A stretch of 64,000 bases of DNA from Xestospongia muta (taxonomy: Eukaryota > Porifera > Demospongiae > Haplosclerida > Petrosiidae), in assembly GCA_963693285.1 (NCBI GenBank), contig OY848923.1, positions 7,402,451 to 7,466,450 on the forward strand. The letters run 5' to 3'. The notes beneath the pieces are model-generated. The model worked only from the letters and a program-made list of their open reading frames with translations, searched no databases and was not told the origin of the DNA. The translations under genes were made by a program, and so were the position numbers. Below are positions 29,855 to 40,500 of this stretch, in pieces (position 1 is the stretch's first letter; each line of letters opens with the position of its first letter).

Positions 29855-31402
29855 CTATATATTTTCATTTATAACTTTAAACTTGAGACAGTCATCTTTC
29901 AAATATTGACTGTCAGTACTAGCACTGTAGCCTAGTTGGAGTAATGGAAGACATTTACTCTGAGTTCCGTACCATTTCGCTCGTTCTCCACTAGTAACTC
30001 TTTTACCTTCATCATCACTGTCTTTATAATCAAAGACATAATCATAATGATGATGATCACCACACTGATTGAGGAGTCGTATGATCACTTTCCCTTTAAA
30101 TGGCCATTGAAGATGATCATCATAAGGACCTTTCATAATGTAGGAATCAATACGTAGTAATGTTTTACTGTCCACACATGCAAAGTCCACTTCAAAGCAC
30201 ATTTTGTATCGAAAAAGATGAGTAAAATAAGGAGGACTATACCATCGGACTTTGTTATCCTTTTTGTGCATAAATTCTGTCATTGTAACAGACAGAACAG
30301 TGCTCTTACAAATCTTGTCATATATTGTACCAAGTAAAGTCTTATTTTCTCCTATTAACCCTTGAACTTCAAACATCAAGCGATCTTTCTCCTGTAGTTG
30401 TCTGTCTTTATCTTGTATCTGCTTATCTTTCTGTTGCACTGTCAATCTTAGCTCATTGTCTTTCTTTGCTAACTGAGTTTCCTTCTCTTTTAGCTGTCTA
30501 TCTTTCTCCTGTAGTTGTCTGTCTTTCTCTTGTAGTTGTTTGTCTTTCTCCTGTAGTTGTTTGTCTTTCTCCTGTAGTTGTTTGTCTTTCTCCTGTAGTT
30601 GTTTGTCTTTCTGCTGCACCGTTAATCTTAGCTCATTGTCCTTCTTTGCTAACTGAGTTTCCTTCTCCTGTAGCTGTCCATCTTTCTCCTCCATCTTTTT
30701 CTGTAAACCCTCATAGATCATTTTAGAAGAGAGAGCACTATGGTGGACACCGTTATCACACAAATGTTGCGCTAAATCATAACGACGAACCCTTTCTAGG
30801 CATCCCACATGACTAAACTCACACTCTACCACCTGGAAGGGACACTTATCAAGATGATCTTGTAACACTCTTCGTTCTATCTCATCTCCAGAACACTCAT
30901 TAGGACAGATGATAGGATACTTGTCACATACTGGATAATGTTCATTAACTATCACCTCATAGGTTGACTGATACTTACAATAACCACAAATAAAAGGACG
31001 TTTTGGACACTTCTCTTTATGTTCCTCTATGTACTGACGTTGGTATTGTTGACCACACCCATAAGGACAATTCTCTTTAACACATGGGCATTGTGATAAA
31101 TGGTTTTTGAGTTGACCTAGTTCCACCTCCTGACCACACCCCTCTGTACACCACATCAACAACTTGTTGAGAATGTTACGTTCAAAATATTTATCAGGTG
31201 ACATCATATACTCATCATGTCGACACATTGGACAGTGTGGAGTAGTAGCTTGCTGTTTGAGTTTGTCTCCACATTTTTTACAAATATGTTGACCACAACA
31301 AGTAAACTGGTGTGGTTCTTCAACAATATCTAGACACAAAGGACATATGACATCATCAGGAGGAGGACTAACAAACTGATACTTGTAGTCACTTTTGGCC
31401 AT
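29855..31402 (-). CDS. TRAF-like protein 4, 515 aa
   Basis: Intronless. RING at about residues 21-60 (starts MAKSDYKYQFVSPPP), TRAF fingers to about 228, coiled coil at about 233-368 and MATH at about 388-512 (WYSPPYFTHLFRYKMC, WPFKGKVIIRLLNQ). The body is close to gene 3, but the first codons and the 5' flank (conserved box at 31425-31440, KRI1 relic beyond) match genes 1 and 8. The gene therefore looks like a mosaic of array members. Confidence 0.93.
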   Translation of the reverse strand: MAKSDYKYQFVSPPPDDVICPLCLDIVEEPHQFTCCGQHICKKCGDKLKQQATTPHCPMCRHDEYMMSPDKYFERNILNKLLMWCTEGCGQEVELGQLKNHLSQCPCVKENCPYGCGQQYQRQYIEEHKEKCPKRPFICGYCKYQSTYEVIVNEHYPVCDKYPIICPNECSGDEIERRVLQDHLDKCPFQVVECEFSHVGCLERVRRYDLAQHLCDNGVHHSALSSKMIYEGLQKKMEEKDGQLQEKETQLAKKDNELRLTVQQKDKQLQEKDKQLQEKDKQLQEKDKQLQEKDRQLQEKDRQLKEKETQLAKKDNELRLTVQQKDKQIQDKDRQLQEKDRLMFEVQGLIGENKTLLGTIYDKICKSTVLSVTMTEFMHKKDNKVRWYSPPYFTHLFRYKMCFEVDFACVDSKTLLRIDSYIMKGPYDDHLQWPFKGKVIIRLLNQCGDHHHYDYVFDYKDSDDEGKRVTSGERAKWYGTQSKCLPLLQLGYSASTDSQYLKDDCLKFKVINENI

Positions 31403-31424
31403 CTTGTAGACTAATATAACCTTT

Positions 31425-31440
31425 ATTTCCTTTTAATAAC
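31425..31440 (-). promoter_or_regulatory. Conserved TRAF upstream box, gene 4
   Basis: GTTATTAAAAGGAAAT in the gene's sense, 23 nt before the ATG. Confidence 0.5.
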
Positions 31441-31751
31441 TAGGTCTATGTAAACTACTGTACTATAGAATAACACAATAACAATAACTGACGCAATATA
31501 AGTGTATGTACAACATAAGAATGATGAAGCTAGGAGTCACTGACTATGAAAAAAATAATATAGAAAATTAATTTTCTGTATCAGTGCTATTATGATTTAG
31601 AACAGTTGCGGTTAAGGAAGGAATGACACTCAAAGCAAAGTAACTATCAGATAACTTGAGAGCATTGACTGAAAATAGTCAGTGCTCTCATTTCTATTGA
31701 AACTATTGTTACTTTTTGCTTATGTGTTTATAATTAGTCAATCAGTAAGAG

Positions 31752-31865
31752 GCTTATCTTGTATCACTGAGTGAATTAGTACAACATTTCTTGTATTTTT
31801 TGATGCTTTCTAAGGTGTCTTCACATGAGAATAATGCTTAATGTATGATCTTGTTCTTACAACTT
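31752..31865 (-). pseudogene. KRI1 last-exon relic (K3)
   Basis: Contains TCTTGTATCACTGAGTGAATTAG and later TTTCTAAGGTGTCTTCA blocks in KRI1 order. Shorter and more decayed than K1. Confidence 0.6.
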
Positions 31866-32130
31866 AACAATAAATAGACAAATGTATGCCAAGAGAAATG
31901 GATACTATTAAACTAAAATGATTTCATTAACTACTATAGTAGAGCTATAAGTCCATTCCTACCAGTAGTCTCACAATCTTCCATTATAATATTTAAAGTG
32001 AAGTGAAAGTGGGCAAATGGTCTGAACTTAAGATACACTGACTAATAATAAGGTCACATATGTTAACTTCAATTTTAAGTTCTCTGTAACTCATGGTTCA
32101 ATACAAAACAGATATATTATAGAGATCATT

Positions 32131-32241
32131 TTATCTTTCATCATCTAGTACTTGAATAACCCTAAAAATGTTCTCTGATATGATAATAATAAAAGAGAAA
32201 TTAATTTATGCTATACAATCTGGTGTTGGATTTAAATTGAG
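32131..32241 (+). pseudogene. Strongly decayed UBE3C last-exon relic (U5)
   Basis: Retains CATCATCTAGTACTTG, TGTTCTCTGATATGATAAT and the TCTGGTGTTGGATTTAAATTGAG end. The catalytic cysteine segment is deleted. Confidence 0.7.
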
Positions 32242-32516
32242 TGGAGAACTTGTGTCAGTTATAAAGTAATAACTACAATGATGTATTGCAAGTTTTTTCT
32301 TAATAAAAAAGTCCACTTGAAAATAAATGTATAATATATTGAAATAACACTCACATGTAAAGATATACTGACTACATATTGCATTAATAACTAACCATCA
32401 AGTATATTAGTACTACATAATACAAACTTAATTTTAAAATGCTAATTATGATGATAACATTCACTTAAATCAATTATTATATCCTATGATTATTTACTTG
32501 ACAATCACAAAGTTCC

Positions 32517-34130
32517 TCATTGAGAAGTAGGTACCATAACTATAAACTTGAAACAATCATCTTTTAAATATTGACAATTAATACCAGCATTGTGGCCTAG
32601 TTGGTCAAATCTAAGATGTGCGACATAACCTCCTAGAAGGTCTCCTAGTTCTCCACTAGTTATTCTTTTACCTCTGTCACCATAATTATAATCAAAGACA
32701 TAATCATAATGATGATGATCACCACACTGATTGAGGAGTCGTACAATAACTTTCCCTTTAAATGGCCATGAAAGTAAATCATCATAAGGACCTTTCATCA
32801 TGTGAGAATAAATATCAATTGATGTTCCATTACGTACTTCAAAGCACATCTTGTATCCATTGACATGGGTAAAATAAGGAGGACTAAACCAGTGGACTTT
32901 GTTATCCATCTTGTGTTTGAATTCTGTCATTGTAACATATAGTGGAACAATATTAACACAAATCCTATCATGGATGTTAGTGACTACACACTCCAAGCCT
33001 TCCAGTTTCTTTGACAATTCATCTAGTTTCTTATCTTTCTCTCGTAGTTGTTTATTTCTTGTTTGTAGTTGTTTGTCTTTCTCTTGTAGCTGTTGTATTA
33101 CTTCTTTCAGTTCGCCATCTTTCATTGCTATCTGTGCCTCTTTCTCTTGTAGTTGTCTGTCTTTCTCTATCACTACTTCGTCTTTCTTTGCCAGTTGTCT
33201 ATCTTTCTCGTGTAGTTGTCTGTCTTTCTCTTCCATCATCTTTTGCAAACTCTCATAGATCATTTTAGAGGAGAGAGCACTATGGTGGATACCATTATCA
33301 GACAGATGTTGAGATAGATCACAACGACAAACCTTCTCTTGACATCCCACATGACTAAACTCACATTCTACCACCTGATAGGGACACTTATCAAGATGAT
33401 CTTGTAACATTCCTCGTTCTATCTCATCTCCAGAACACTCATTAGGACAGATAATAGGATACTTGTCACATACTGGATAATGTTCATTAACTATCACCTC
33501 ATAGGTTGACTGGTACTTACAATAACCACAAATAAAAGGACGTTTTGGACACTTCTCCTTATGTTCCTCTATGTACTGACGTTGTTGCTGTTGACCACAC
33601 TCATAAGGACAATCCTCTTGAACACATGGACACTGTGGTAAGTGGTTCTTGAGTTGACCTAGTTCCACTTTCTGACCACACCCCTTGGTACACCATATCG
33701 TCAACTTGTTAAGGACATTTCGTTCGAAATATTTATCATAAACAGTTCCATACTCATTATGTCGACACATTGGACAGTGTGGAGTAGTAGCCTGCTGTTT
33801 GAGCTTGTCTCCACATTTTTTACAGATATGGTGACCACAACAAGTAAACTGGTGTGGTTCTTCAACAATATCTAGACACAGAGGACATATGACATCATCA
33901 GGAGGAGGACTAACAAACTGATACTTGTAACTAATCTTTATGATTGATTCTTCTGATATGTTTGTACTATTTGGTTGATTTGTTGTCAATTGTTGTTGGC
34001 CTTTACCACCATCATGCTCCTCTTTCTTCTTATAATGAAGTTTTTCCTCAGCAGACATTGCTAGCCTCAAAACTCTCACAGCCCTTGCATTGTTTATACA
34101 GGATATGGGTTCAACCACAGAAGCCATCAA
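32517..34130 (-). CDS. TRAF-like protein 5 with an unusual N-terminal extension, 537 aa
   Basis: Intronless. Residues 1 to about 68 (starting MMASVVEPISCINNARAV, then a Lys/Glu and Gln/Asn-rich stretch) have no counterpart in the other copies. The family sequence begins at SYKYQFVSPPPDDV. RING at about 80-120, fingers to about 290, coil at about 290-385 (with REKDKKLDELSKKLEGLE) and MATH at about 405-534 (WFSPPYFTHVNGY). No Met lies between the extension and the RING except M26, so the extension, or part of it from M26, is probably translated. It may have been acquired with a new 5' flank. Confidence 0.9.
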   Translation of the reverse strand: MMASVVEPISCINNARAVRVLRLAMSAEEKLHYKKKEEHDGGKGQQQLTTNQPNSTNISEESIIKISYKYQFVSPPPDDVICPLCLDIVEEPHQFTCCGHHICKKCGDKLKQQATTPHCPMCRHNEYGTVYDKYFERNVLNKLTIWCTKGCGQKVELGQLKNHLPQCPCVQEDCPYECGQQQQRQYIEEHKEKCPKRPFICGYCKYQSTYEVIVNEHYPVCDKYPIICPNECSGDEIERGMLQDHLDKCPYQVVECEFSHVGCQEKVCRCDLSQHLSDNGIHHSALSSKMIYESLQKMMEEKDRQLHEKDRQLAKKDEVVIEKDRQLQEKEAQIAMKDGELKEVIQQLQEKDKQLQTRNKQLREKDKKLDELSKKLEGLECVVTNIHDRICVNIVPLYVTMTEFKHKMDNKVHWFSPPYFTHVNGYKMCFEVRNGTSIDIYSHMMKGPYDDLLSWPFKGKVIVRLLNQCGDHHHYDYVFDYNYGDRGKRITSGELGDLLGGYVAHLRFDQLGHNAGINCQYLKDDCFKFIVMVPTSQ

Positions 34131-34207
34131 TATGCTGAAACGAACTCCACATAGTACTAACTGTTAATTTCTGTGAGTAATGTTTTTATATAAATATACT
34201 ACTATCA

Positions 34208-34374
34208 CTTTGGGTTTTGTCATCTTCACCCTCCCTTTACAATCCTCTCAGCTAAAGAGACATCTCATCTTCCATCAGCTAGTACTTGTATGAACCTCCT
34301 CAAATTACCAATGTTCTCTGATGAGACAACATTAAGAGATAAATTAATTTATACTACCAGTATATCATCTGCAC
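34208..34374 (+). pseudogene. UBE3C last-exon relic (U6)
   Basis: Starts further upstream in the exon than the other relics (TTTGGGTTTTGTCATCTTCACCC, matching 13403 onward) and ends near the TATATCATCTG segment with a small insertion. Confidence 0.88.
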
Positions 34375-34854
34375 TGTAAAAATTGATCCATTGATTCAAC
34401 CAATATTTGGTTATACAGGTTGTAATTACAAACTTGTTTTAAAGTAATCATAATACTGTTTTCATTATAATGTACTATTGTTTATGTAGCTACATAATCA
34501 TCAATATCATAGTAATTAGTAATCAAAACACTATTATGTTTACATTTTGTGTATACAACCTGCATATAACCATGTATTAATATATATATATATAGATGGC
34601 CTTTCTCAGCTTGGACAGAATATAGTTAAATCAACCAATCAATTTTTACAATGTGACATCGATCTTCACAAAAATAACAAGTATTTATATGATCATCTTT
34701 ACAGGTTTTTTTTCTTATAATGAAAATAAATTGTACTGGTGTAAAACATAGTTACATCTAAAGATATACTAGACTAAGTAATTAAAAACACATCATATTG
34801 TCAAATAACAAGGATATCAGTATAATATGGTCTATATCAAACTAAAGCACCTAT

Positions 34855-36207
34855 TTATTGTAGAGACACTATAACTTTAAACTTGAGACAGTCATCTTTT
34901 AAGTATTGGCAGTTAACATATGCATTGTATTCTAGTTGGTAATATTGTAGACGATCATATTGCTGCTTGTGGTATAATGTCATCTCTCCTTTATTAGGTC
35001 TATTACCAGCCTCATTGTCTTTATAATCAAAGACAAACTCATAATGATGATGATCACCTAATTGATTGAGGAGTTGTATGATAACTTTCCCTTTAAATGG
35101 CCACTGAAGATGATCATCATAAGGACCTTTCATCATGTAGGAACAAATTATTATATAAGTTGTTATTCTAGAAAACTTCAATGAAAAGCACATCTTGTGT
35201 CCATTGAAATGTGTAAAATATGGAGGACTAAACCAATGGACTTCATTACGTTTCTTGTATTCAAACTCTGTCATTGTAACAGATAGATCAATGCAAAGCT
35301 TCTCGTGTATATTGTCAAGTAATCTTCTCAACTCACGAACTTCAGATAACAAGATATCAACTTTCTTATCTCTCTCTTGTAATTGAGTTTCTTTCTCCTG
35401 TAGTTGTCTGTCTTTCTCCATCACTACTTCGTCTTTCTTTGCCAGTTGTCTATCTTTCTCTTGTAGTTGTCTGTCTTTCTCTTCCATCATCTTCTGCAAA
35501 CTCTCATAGATCATTTTAGAGGAGAGAGCACTATGGTGGATTCCATTATCAGACAGATGTTGAGCTAGATCACAACGACGAACCTTCTCTTGACATCCCA
35601 CATGACTAAACTCACATTCTACCACCTGATAGGGACACTTATCAAGATGATCTTGTAACATTCCTCGTTCTATCTCATCTCCAGAACACTCATTAGGACA
35701 GATGATAGGATACTTGTCACATACTGGATAATGTTCATTAACTATCACCTCATAGGTTGACTGGTACTTACAATAATCACAAATAAAAGGACGTTTTGGA
35801 CACTTCTCCTTATGTTCCTCTATGTACTGACGTTGGTATTGTTGACCACACCCATAAGGACAATCCTCTTTAACACATGGACATTGTGGTAAGTGGTTCT
35901 TGAGCTGACCTAGTTCCACCTCCTGACCACATCCCTCAGTACACCATATTGGCAACTTGTTAAGAACATTTCGTTCAAAATATTTATCAGGTAACATTGT
36001 ACACTCATCATGTCGACACAATGGACAGTGTGGAGTAGTAACCTGCTGTTTAATTTTGTCTCCACATTTTTTACAGACATGGTGACCACAACAAGTAAAC
36101 TGGTGTGGTTCTTCAACAATATCTAGACACAGAGGACATGTGACATCATCAGGAGGAGGACTAACAAATCGATACTTGTAATCACTGACTGTTAACGTTA
36201 CTGCCAT
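34855..36207 (-). CDS. TRAF-like protein 6, 450 aa
   Basis: Intronless. Starts MAVTLTVSDYKYRF. RING at about residues 24-64, fingers to about 232, a short coil at about 235-305 (EEKDRQLQEKDRQLAKKDEV) and MATH at about 320-448 (WFSPPYFTHFNGHKMC, WPFKGKVIIQLLNQLG). The N-terminus and upstream flank are nearly identical to those of the broken copy at 48075-48500, so the two descend from one unit. Confidence 0.93.
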   Translation of the reverse strand: MAVTLTVSDYKYRFVSPPPDDVTCPLCLDIVEEPHQFTCCGHHVCKKCGDKIKQQVTTPHCPLCRHDECTMLPDKYFERNVLNKLPIWCTEGCGQEVELGQLKNHLPQCPCVKEDCPYGCGQQYQRQYIEEHKEKCPKRPFICDYCKYQSTYEVIVNEHYPVCDKYPIICPNECSGDEIERGMLQDHLDKCPYQVVECEFSHVGCQEKVRRCDLAQHLSDNGIHHSALSSKMIYESLQKMMEEKDRQLQEKDRQLAKKDEVVMEKDRQLQEKETQLQERDKKVDILLSEVRELRRLLDNIHEKLCIDLSVTMTEFEYKKRNEVHWFSPPYFTHFNGHKMCFSLKFSRITTYIIICSYMMKGPYDDHLQWPFKGKVIIQLLNQLGDHHHYEFVFDYKDNEAGNRPNKGEMTLYHKQQYDRLQYYQLEYNAYVNCQYLKDDCLKFKVIVSLQ

Positions 36208-36232
36208 TTTGAAAAGGACACAATATATAATT

Positions 36233-36249
36233 ATTTCCTTTTTAATAAC
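36233..36249 (-). promoter_or_regulatory. Conserved TRAF upstream box, gene 6
   Basis: GTTATTAAAAAGGAAAT in the gene's sense, 26 nt before the ATG. The same variant occurs before the broken copy, at 48526-48542. Confidence 0.5.
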
Positions 36250-36329
36250 CAGAACTATGTAAACAACATGTTACTATAGCTACCTGTAACCACACTGTTT
36301 GGACAAGTTAATTCTCTCATGTAGTTGGT

Positions 36330-36430
36330 TCATAAGCAGCCAATATTGTATCACTGAGTGAATTATTGGAACATTTCTTGTATGAGTTCTTATTTCTTTT
36401 GTCTTCTTTCCTTTGATACTTTCTGAAGGT
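36330..36430 (-). pseudogene. KRI1 last-exon relic (K4)
   Basis: CATAAGCAGCCAATATTGTATCACTGAG and following blocks match the antisense of the intact KRI1 terminal exon (61115-61200). Confidence 0.65.
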
Positions 36431-37598
36431 AAAAACATCAGAACTTATTTTCAAATTTTTTTGCTACAATCATGTGAAGATATTTTTAATAAAATTATAT
36501 TTTTAAATATTTTTTAACTAGGTATGTACTTTGCAGAAATTTTATTTAATTTCTTAATATCAGTAATATTTTGAGACATTAATTAATAATATTAAAGAAA
36601 CAAGAGGGCTGAAATTTTGAAAATTAAAGATGACGTTAATTTCTACAAATTTACAGATGGATTTCTTTCTACAATAATAACAATATTTGATATTTTTATA
36701 AAGCTATATATAAATCTTGCGTACTTTAACCACTATTGTTATTATATGTTGTACAAATATACAAAGAAATACATTGCTACATTTCCCATAGAATCCAAAA
36801 TCGCATCACCAGTATCTAAAAGGGAGAAAGTCGACGTCTTCATAACGAATAATCAATTAAATTAATTAAAGACAATGAAACACTTAGAGTCAGGTTAATG
36901 ATAAGTTACTTTCGCGGATTAGAACAATTGATTAAAATTAATCAATATTAATTTTTATCATTATAGATAAGGTCTACTTTAAGACTTAGTAACCATAGAT
37001 AGTAGAGTAGACTACTATATTATCTATAGAGTAATGGACGTATGCAGAAGGCAAAAATTTTAACTATATATTCCTTACACTGAGTTTATGCATACTAATT
37101 GCTAAGAAGCAAATTTTAACCCTATTATGAATGAAAGGCAATTGTTCTCTGCTTTGTCATAAAGGTGAGTTCACACTGTATTACTATATATATATATATA
37201 TATATATGAACTACATCTTCTGTCCATAGACGATAGATTAACATGTTAATGTTCTCCAATGAGTATGTGTGAATAAGTTTGTGTACACACGTTAGATAGT
37301 TTGTTTATAGTTAATCGCTTCTGTACTGGCTCGACCACGTGGTAATTTTGTCTTGACTGTTAAGTTGAAATACGATTCTTTAAGTAGGTATTACAAGAAA
37401 TAAGGTCTACTGCTAGTACTAAGATGTATGATGCCTTTTATAATGGCCAACTTTAATACATAATAGTTTCAATCAAACCTGTTAGACCAGAAACTCAATA
37501 AACGTAATAATAAAGGCAATAATTGTATATGTGCCATTGTTTAAATTACAATAATTTCAATTAATTTATATTTCTTTTTTTCTGAACTAGATGACAAA
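36431..37598. other. Intergenic region between TRAF-like 6 and the receptor gene
   Basis: AT-rich. A (TA)n run lies near 37185-37207. An 82-codon open frame at 36617-36865 has no recognisable features and is not called as a gene. The receptor's promoter should lie towards the right end. Confidence 0.5.
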
Positions 37599-40500
37599 AT
37601 GATTGTAATCAGATGTTTCTGTTTTTTCTCCGTCCTGCGTTTAGCAAATTCATTTCAACTACGTTGTTTCTCTTTTGATTGTCCTAATCCTGAAACTAAA
37701 GTCTGTATTCAACTTTGCCCTCTTGAATCAGACTCATGTGAAATAACACGTCAAGTCGGAACATACCCTCCTGCTATGTACACCACAGCAACCTTAGGTT
37801 GCAGCACAAGAATATGCAACAGCTCTCTTTGTGGCATAGAGTTCAACTCTACAGACAAAAGTATAAGTTGTTGCTGTAAACAGGACTTTTGTAATGAGAT
37901 AAATGGCAGAGCGGATGGCTTAGATTTAATCAAACCAGTTTTAAACTATACTAGATCTCCTCCATTAGTAGATGTTTTGCCAACAGGTATGTAATTCTTT
38001 GTGCAATGTTGTAAGTATTAGCAATAGGGCAGTATTTTAATATTAAATATTGTAGGACATAAGGCACCTGCCTTAAGTGGTTTTGTGTGCTACAGAACAA
38101 TAGAACAGACTGTAGGCATAACCAACTTTGTTTAGTGCTCTCTCTCTTGCTCTCTATCTCTCTATCTCGCAGGAGACTACTTGTGTGAACAATACAAATG
38201 TTCATCAAATGATCTGACAGACTGTACTTATGGTATTGAAGAATGTCATCTTCCATCAAATGTATTGGGAGCAACTCCAGATGTCATATGTCAAACTATC
38301 TATATTGTGAATAGTACAACAAAGAAACTCCATTTATATTCAAAAGGATGCAGTCAGTATGACATTTGTCAAAACTACAATCACGAAGGGTCAGGCATTT
38401 TTTTATACCCGACAAATCAGTCCTTAAGCAGGTATGGTTTGCAATAATTTAGTAGTTTGATAGTTGTACTATGAGGTTCATATTTGAATGTAACCATATT
38501 TTAATCTGTCTCTATAGAAAGTGCTATTAACTTCATACTAATACATTTATCTAAGATGTAATTATAGCTTTTATTATCTGCTATATTTCTCATGTCAAAA
38601 TTGTTTTAACTGTCAGTTAGAATTGCTTAATTCTGTGTCAAAGATAATAGAGGAATTATCAGCTTGGATAGTCTGGTTGTTGCCGACCCTTTGCTAAGAG
38701 AGGAAGGTTGTGGGAACAAGTGCATATAGAACTCGTATAGCTTGCAAACATCTTGTATGCCACAGAAAAACCTCGTGTACTTATGAACTTCTCCTTTTCA
38801 CTTAATCTCCCGACCCTTCCTCTCTTAGGGAAGAGTCACCAATGCCAGACTAATATGTGGATGCATAACACAATTATAATGATTACATTTAGCACCTGAG
38901 TAGATTTTCAAATTATTTTTGATCCTATTTGTTCTAACGTTATATCAAAACAACTAATCAATTCATATAAAGTATTTTATTTCTTTAGTGAATGTTATGT
39001 AGATAACTCACTTATAGCATTGAAAGGAGAATATCGCTGTTGTTGTCAAGGAAACTTATGTAATCGCAATGAAATCATTACTAATCCTACACAATTGGAT
39101 TCTTACGGTATGTACACTGTATTATTTTCTAAATATACTGATTAGCATAACAATGAGAGTTTATATGTGCATCAGATTTATCATATTTTTATACCCACAG
39201 TTGTTTATACATGTAAATCACCAAATTTTATTAGACTTGTTATTTTATTTATGTCAGTGCTGCCCAATACAGTTATTTCAGTAACATATATTGTTCTGAT
39301 AATACTGGATTTTACCTTTTACTATCTTATATAAACTTCGTAAGTAGCAGCTGGTTGTTGCAATGCCACTTTTAAGCAACATGCATATCCTTAAAATTAA
39401 AACAACTATTTCTAATAAATGTACATAACATGTAGCTGATCAGACTGCTTGCTTAATGTACACATTTTATATATGTAAATACACTGCTATCTACATGTAG
39501 TAGGTGAACAATGCACTAATACTAAAAGGAAATCATACACTGCTATCTACACGTAGACAAACAATGCACTAATACTAAAAGGAAATCATACACTGCTATC
39601 TACACGTAGATGAACAATGCACTAATACTAAATGGAAATCATACACTGCTATCTACACGTAGGTGAACAATGCATTAATACTAAAAGGAAACCATGCACT
39701 GCTATCTACACGTAGGTGAACAATGCACTAATGCTAAATGGAAATCATGCACTGCTATCTACACGTAGACGAACAATGCACTAATACTAAAAGGAAATCA
39801 TAGAATATCTTGTTAAATAATGATATGAAATATCTCATAACAGTAATACTGTTAGCAATGTAATGTAGTATAGTTGTCATGTGTGTTTTCTTTTTCAGGG
39901 AAATTAGATTGTTATAGCAAAGGCTGTCAGCACAATTGTGTAATAGAATATAATGAACCTGTGTGTAAATGTCATGGTGGTTTTAATCAACTTGATGATG
40001 GGAGTTGTAGAGGTGAGTGGTATATTGTGCTATTATTGTGTACTTTAGAATTATTTTATACGTTAAGTGGACATCCCAATGAAGTGTACGCTGTATACAG
40101 TTAATCTAATACTAATATATCTTTCAATTAGTTGTAAGTTATTTTAGTAATAACAGAAACACTAAAAGTGCTTGATCAGTTTACTTTGAAATCACCTACA
40201 GCAATGTCATAGACTATTTGTTGATAAAGTGGTCACAGTATAGTTAATGTATGTGTATTGAAATGTGAGATAGTATGTACCTATCATTGGGTTCATCCCA
40301 CATGTTTAACTTCCATTTAGTCAGCTCCCTTTAAATCTTTTGAACTTAAATACCATTAATAAAATTCAGCATTACTTCATCGTAAAAATTATCAGGACAT
40401 TTTTTGCCTTAAGTTCAACTTTTTTGAGCAATCAACTTTACTGATAAAGACTGTTTGTAGATTCACATTATATAATTTTCCCATCACAAGCGTAATCACA

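Noticed and set aside
36617..36865. 82-codon ORF between TRAF-like 6 and the receptor
   Set aside because: AT-rich composition, no recognisable motif and no splice or promoter support.
39478..39810. Possible CRISPR-like regularly spaced repeats
   Set aside because: Plain head-to-tail minisatellite without unique spacers, inside an intron of a eukaryotic gene.
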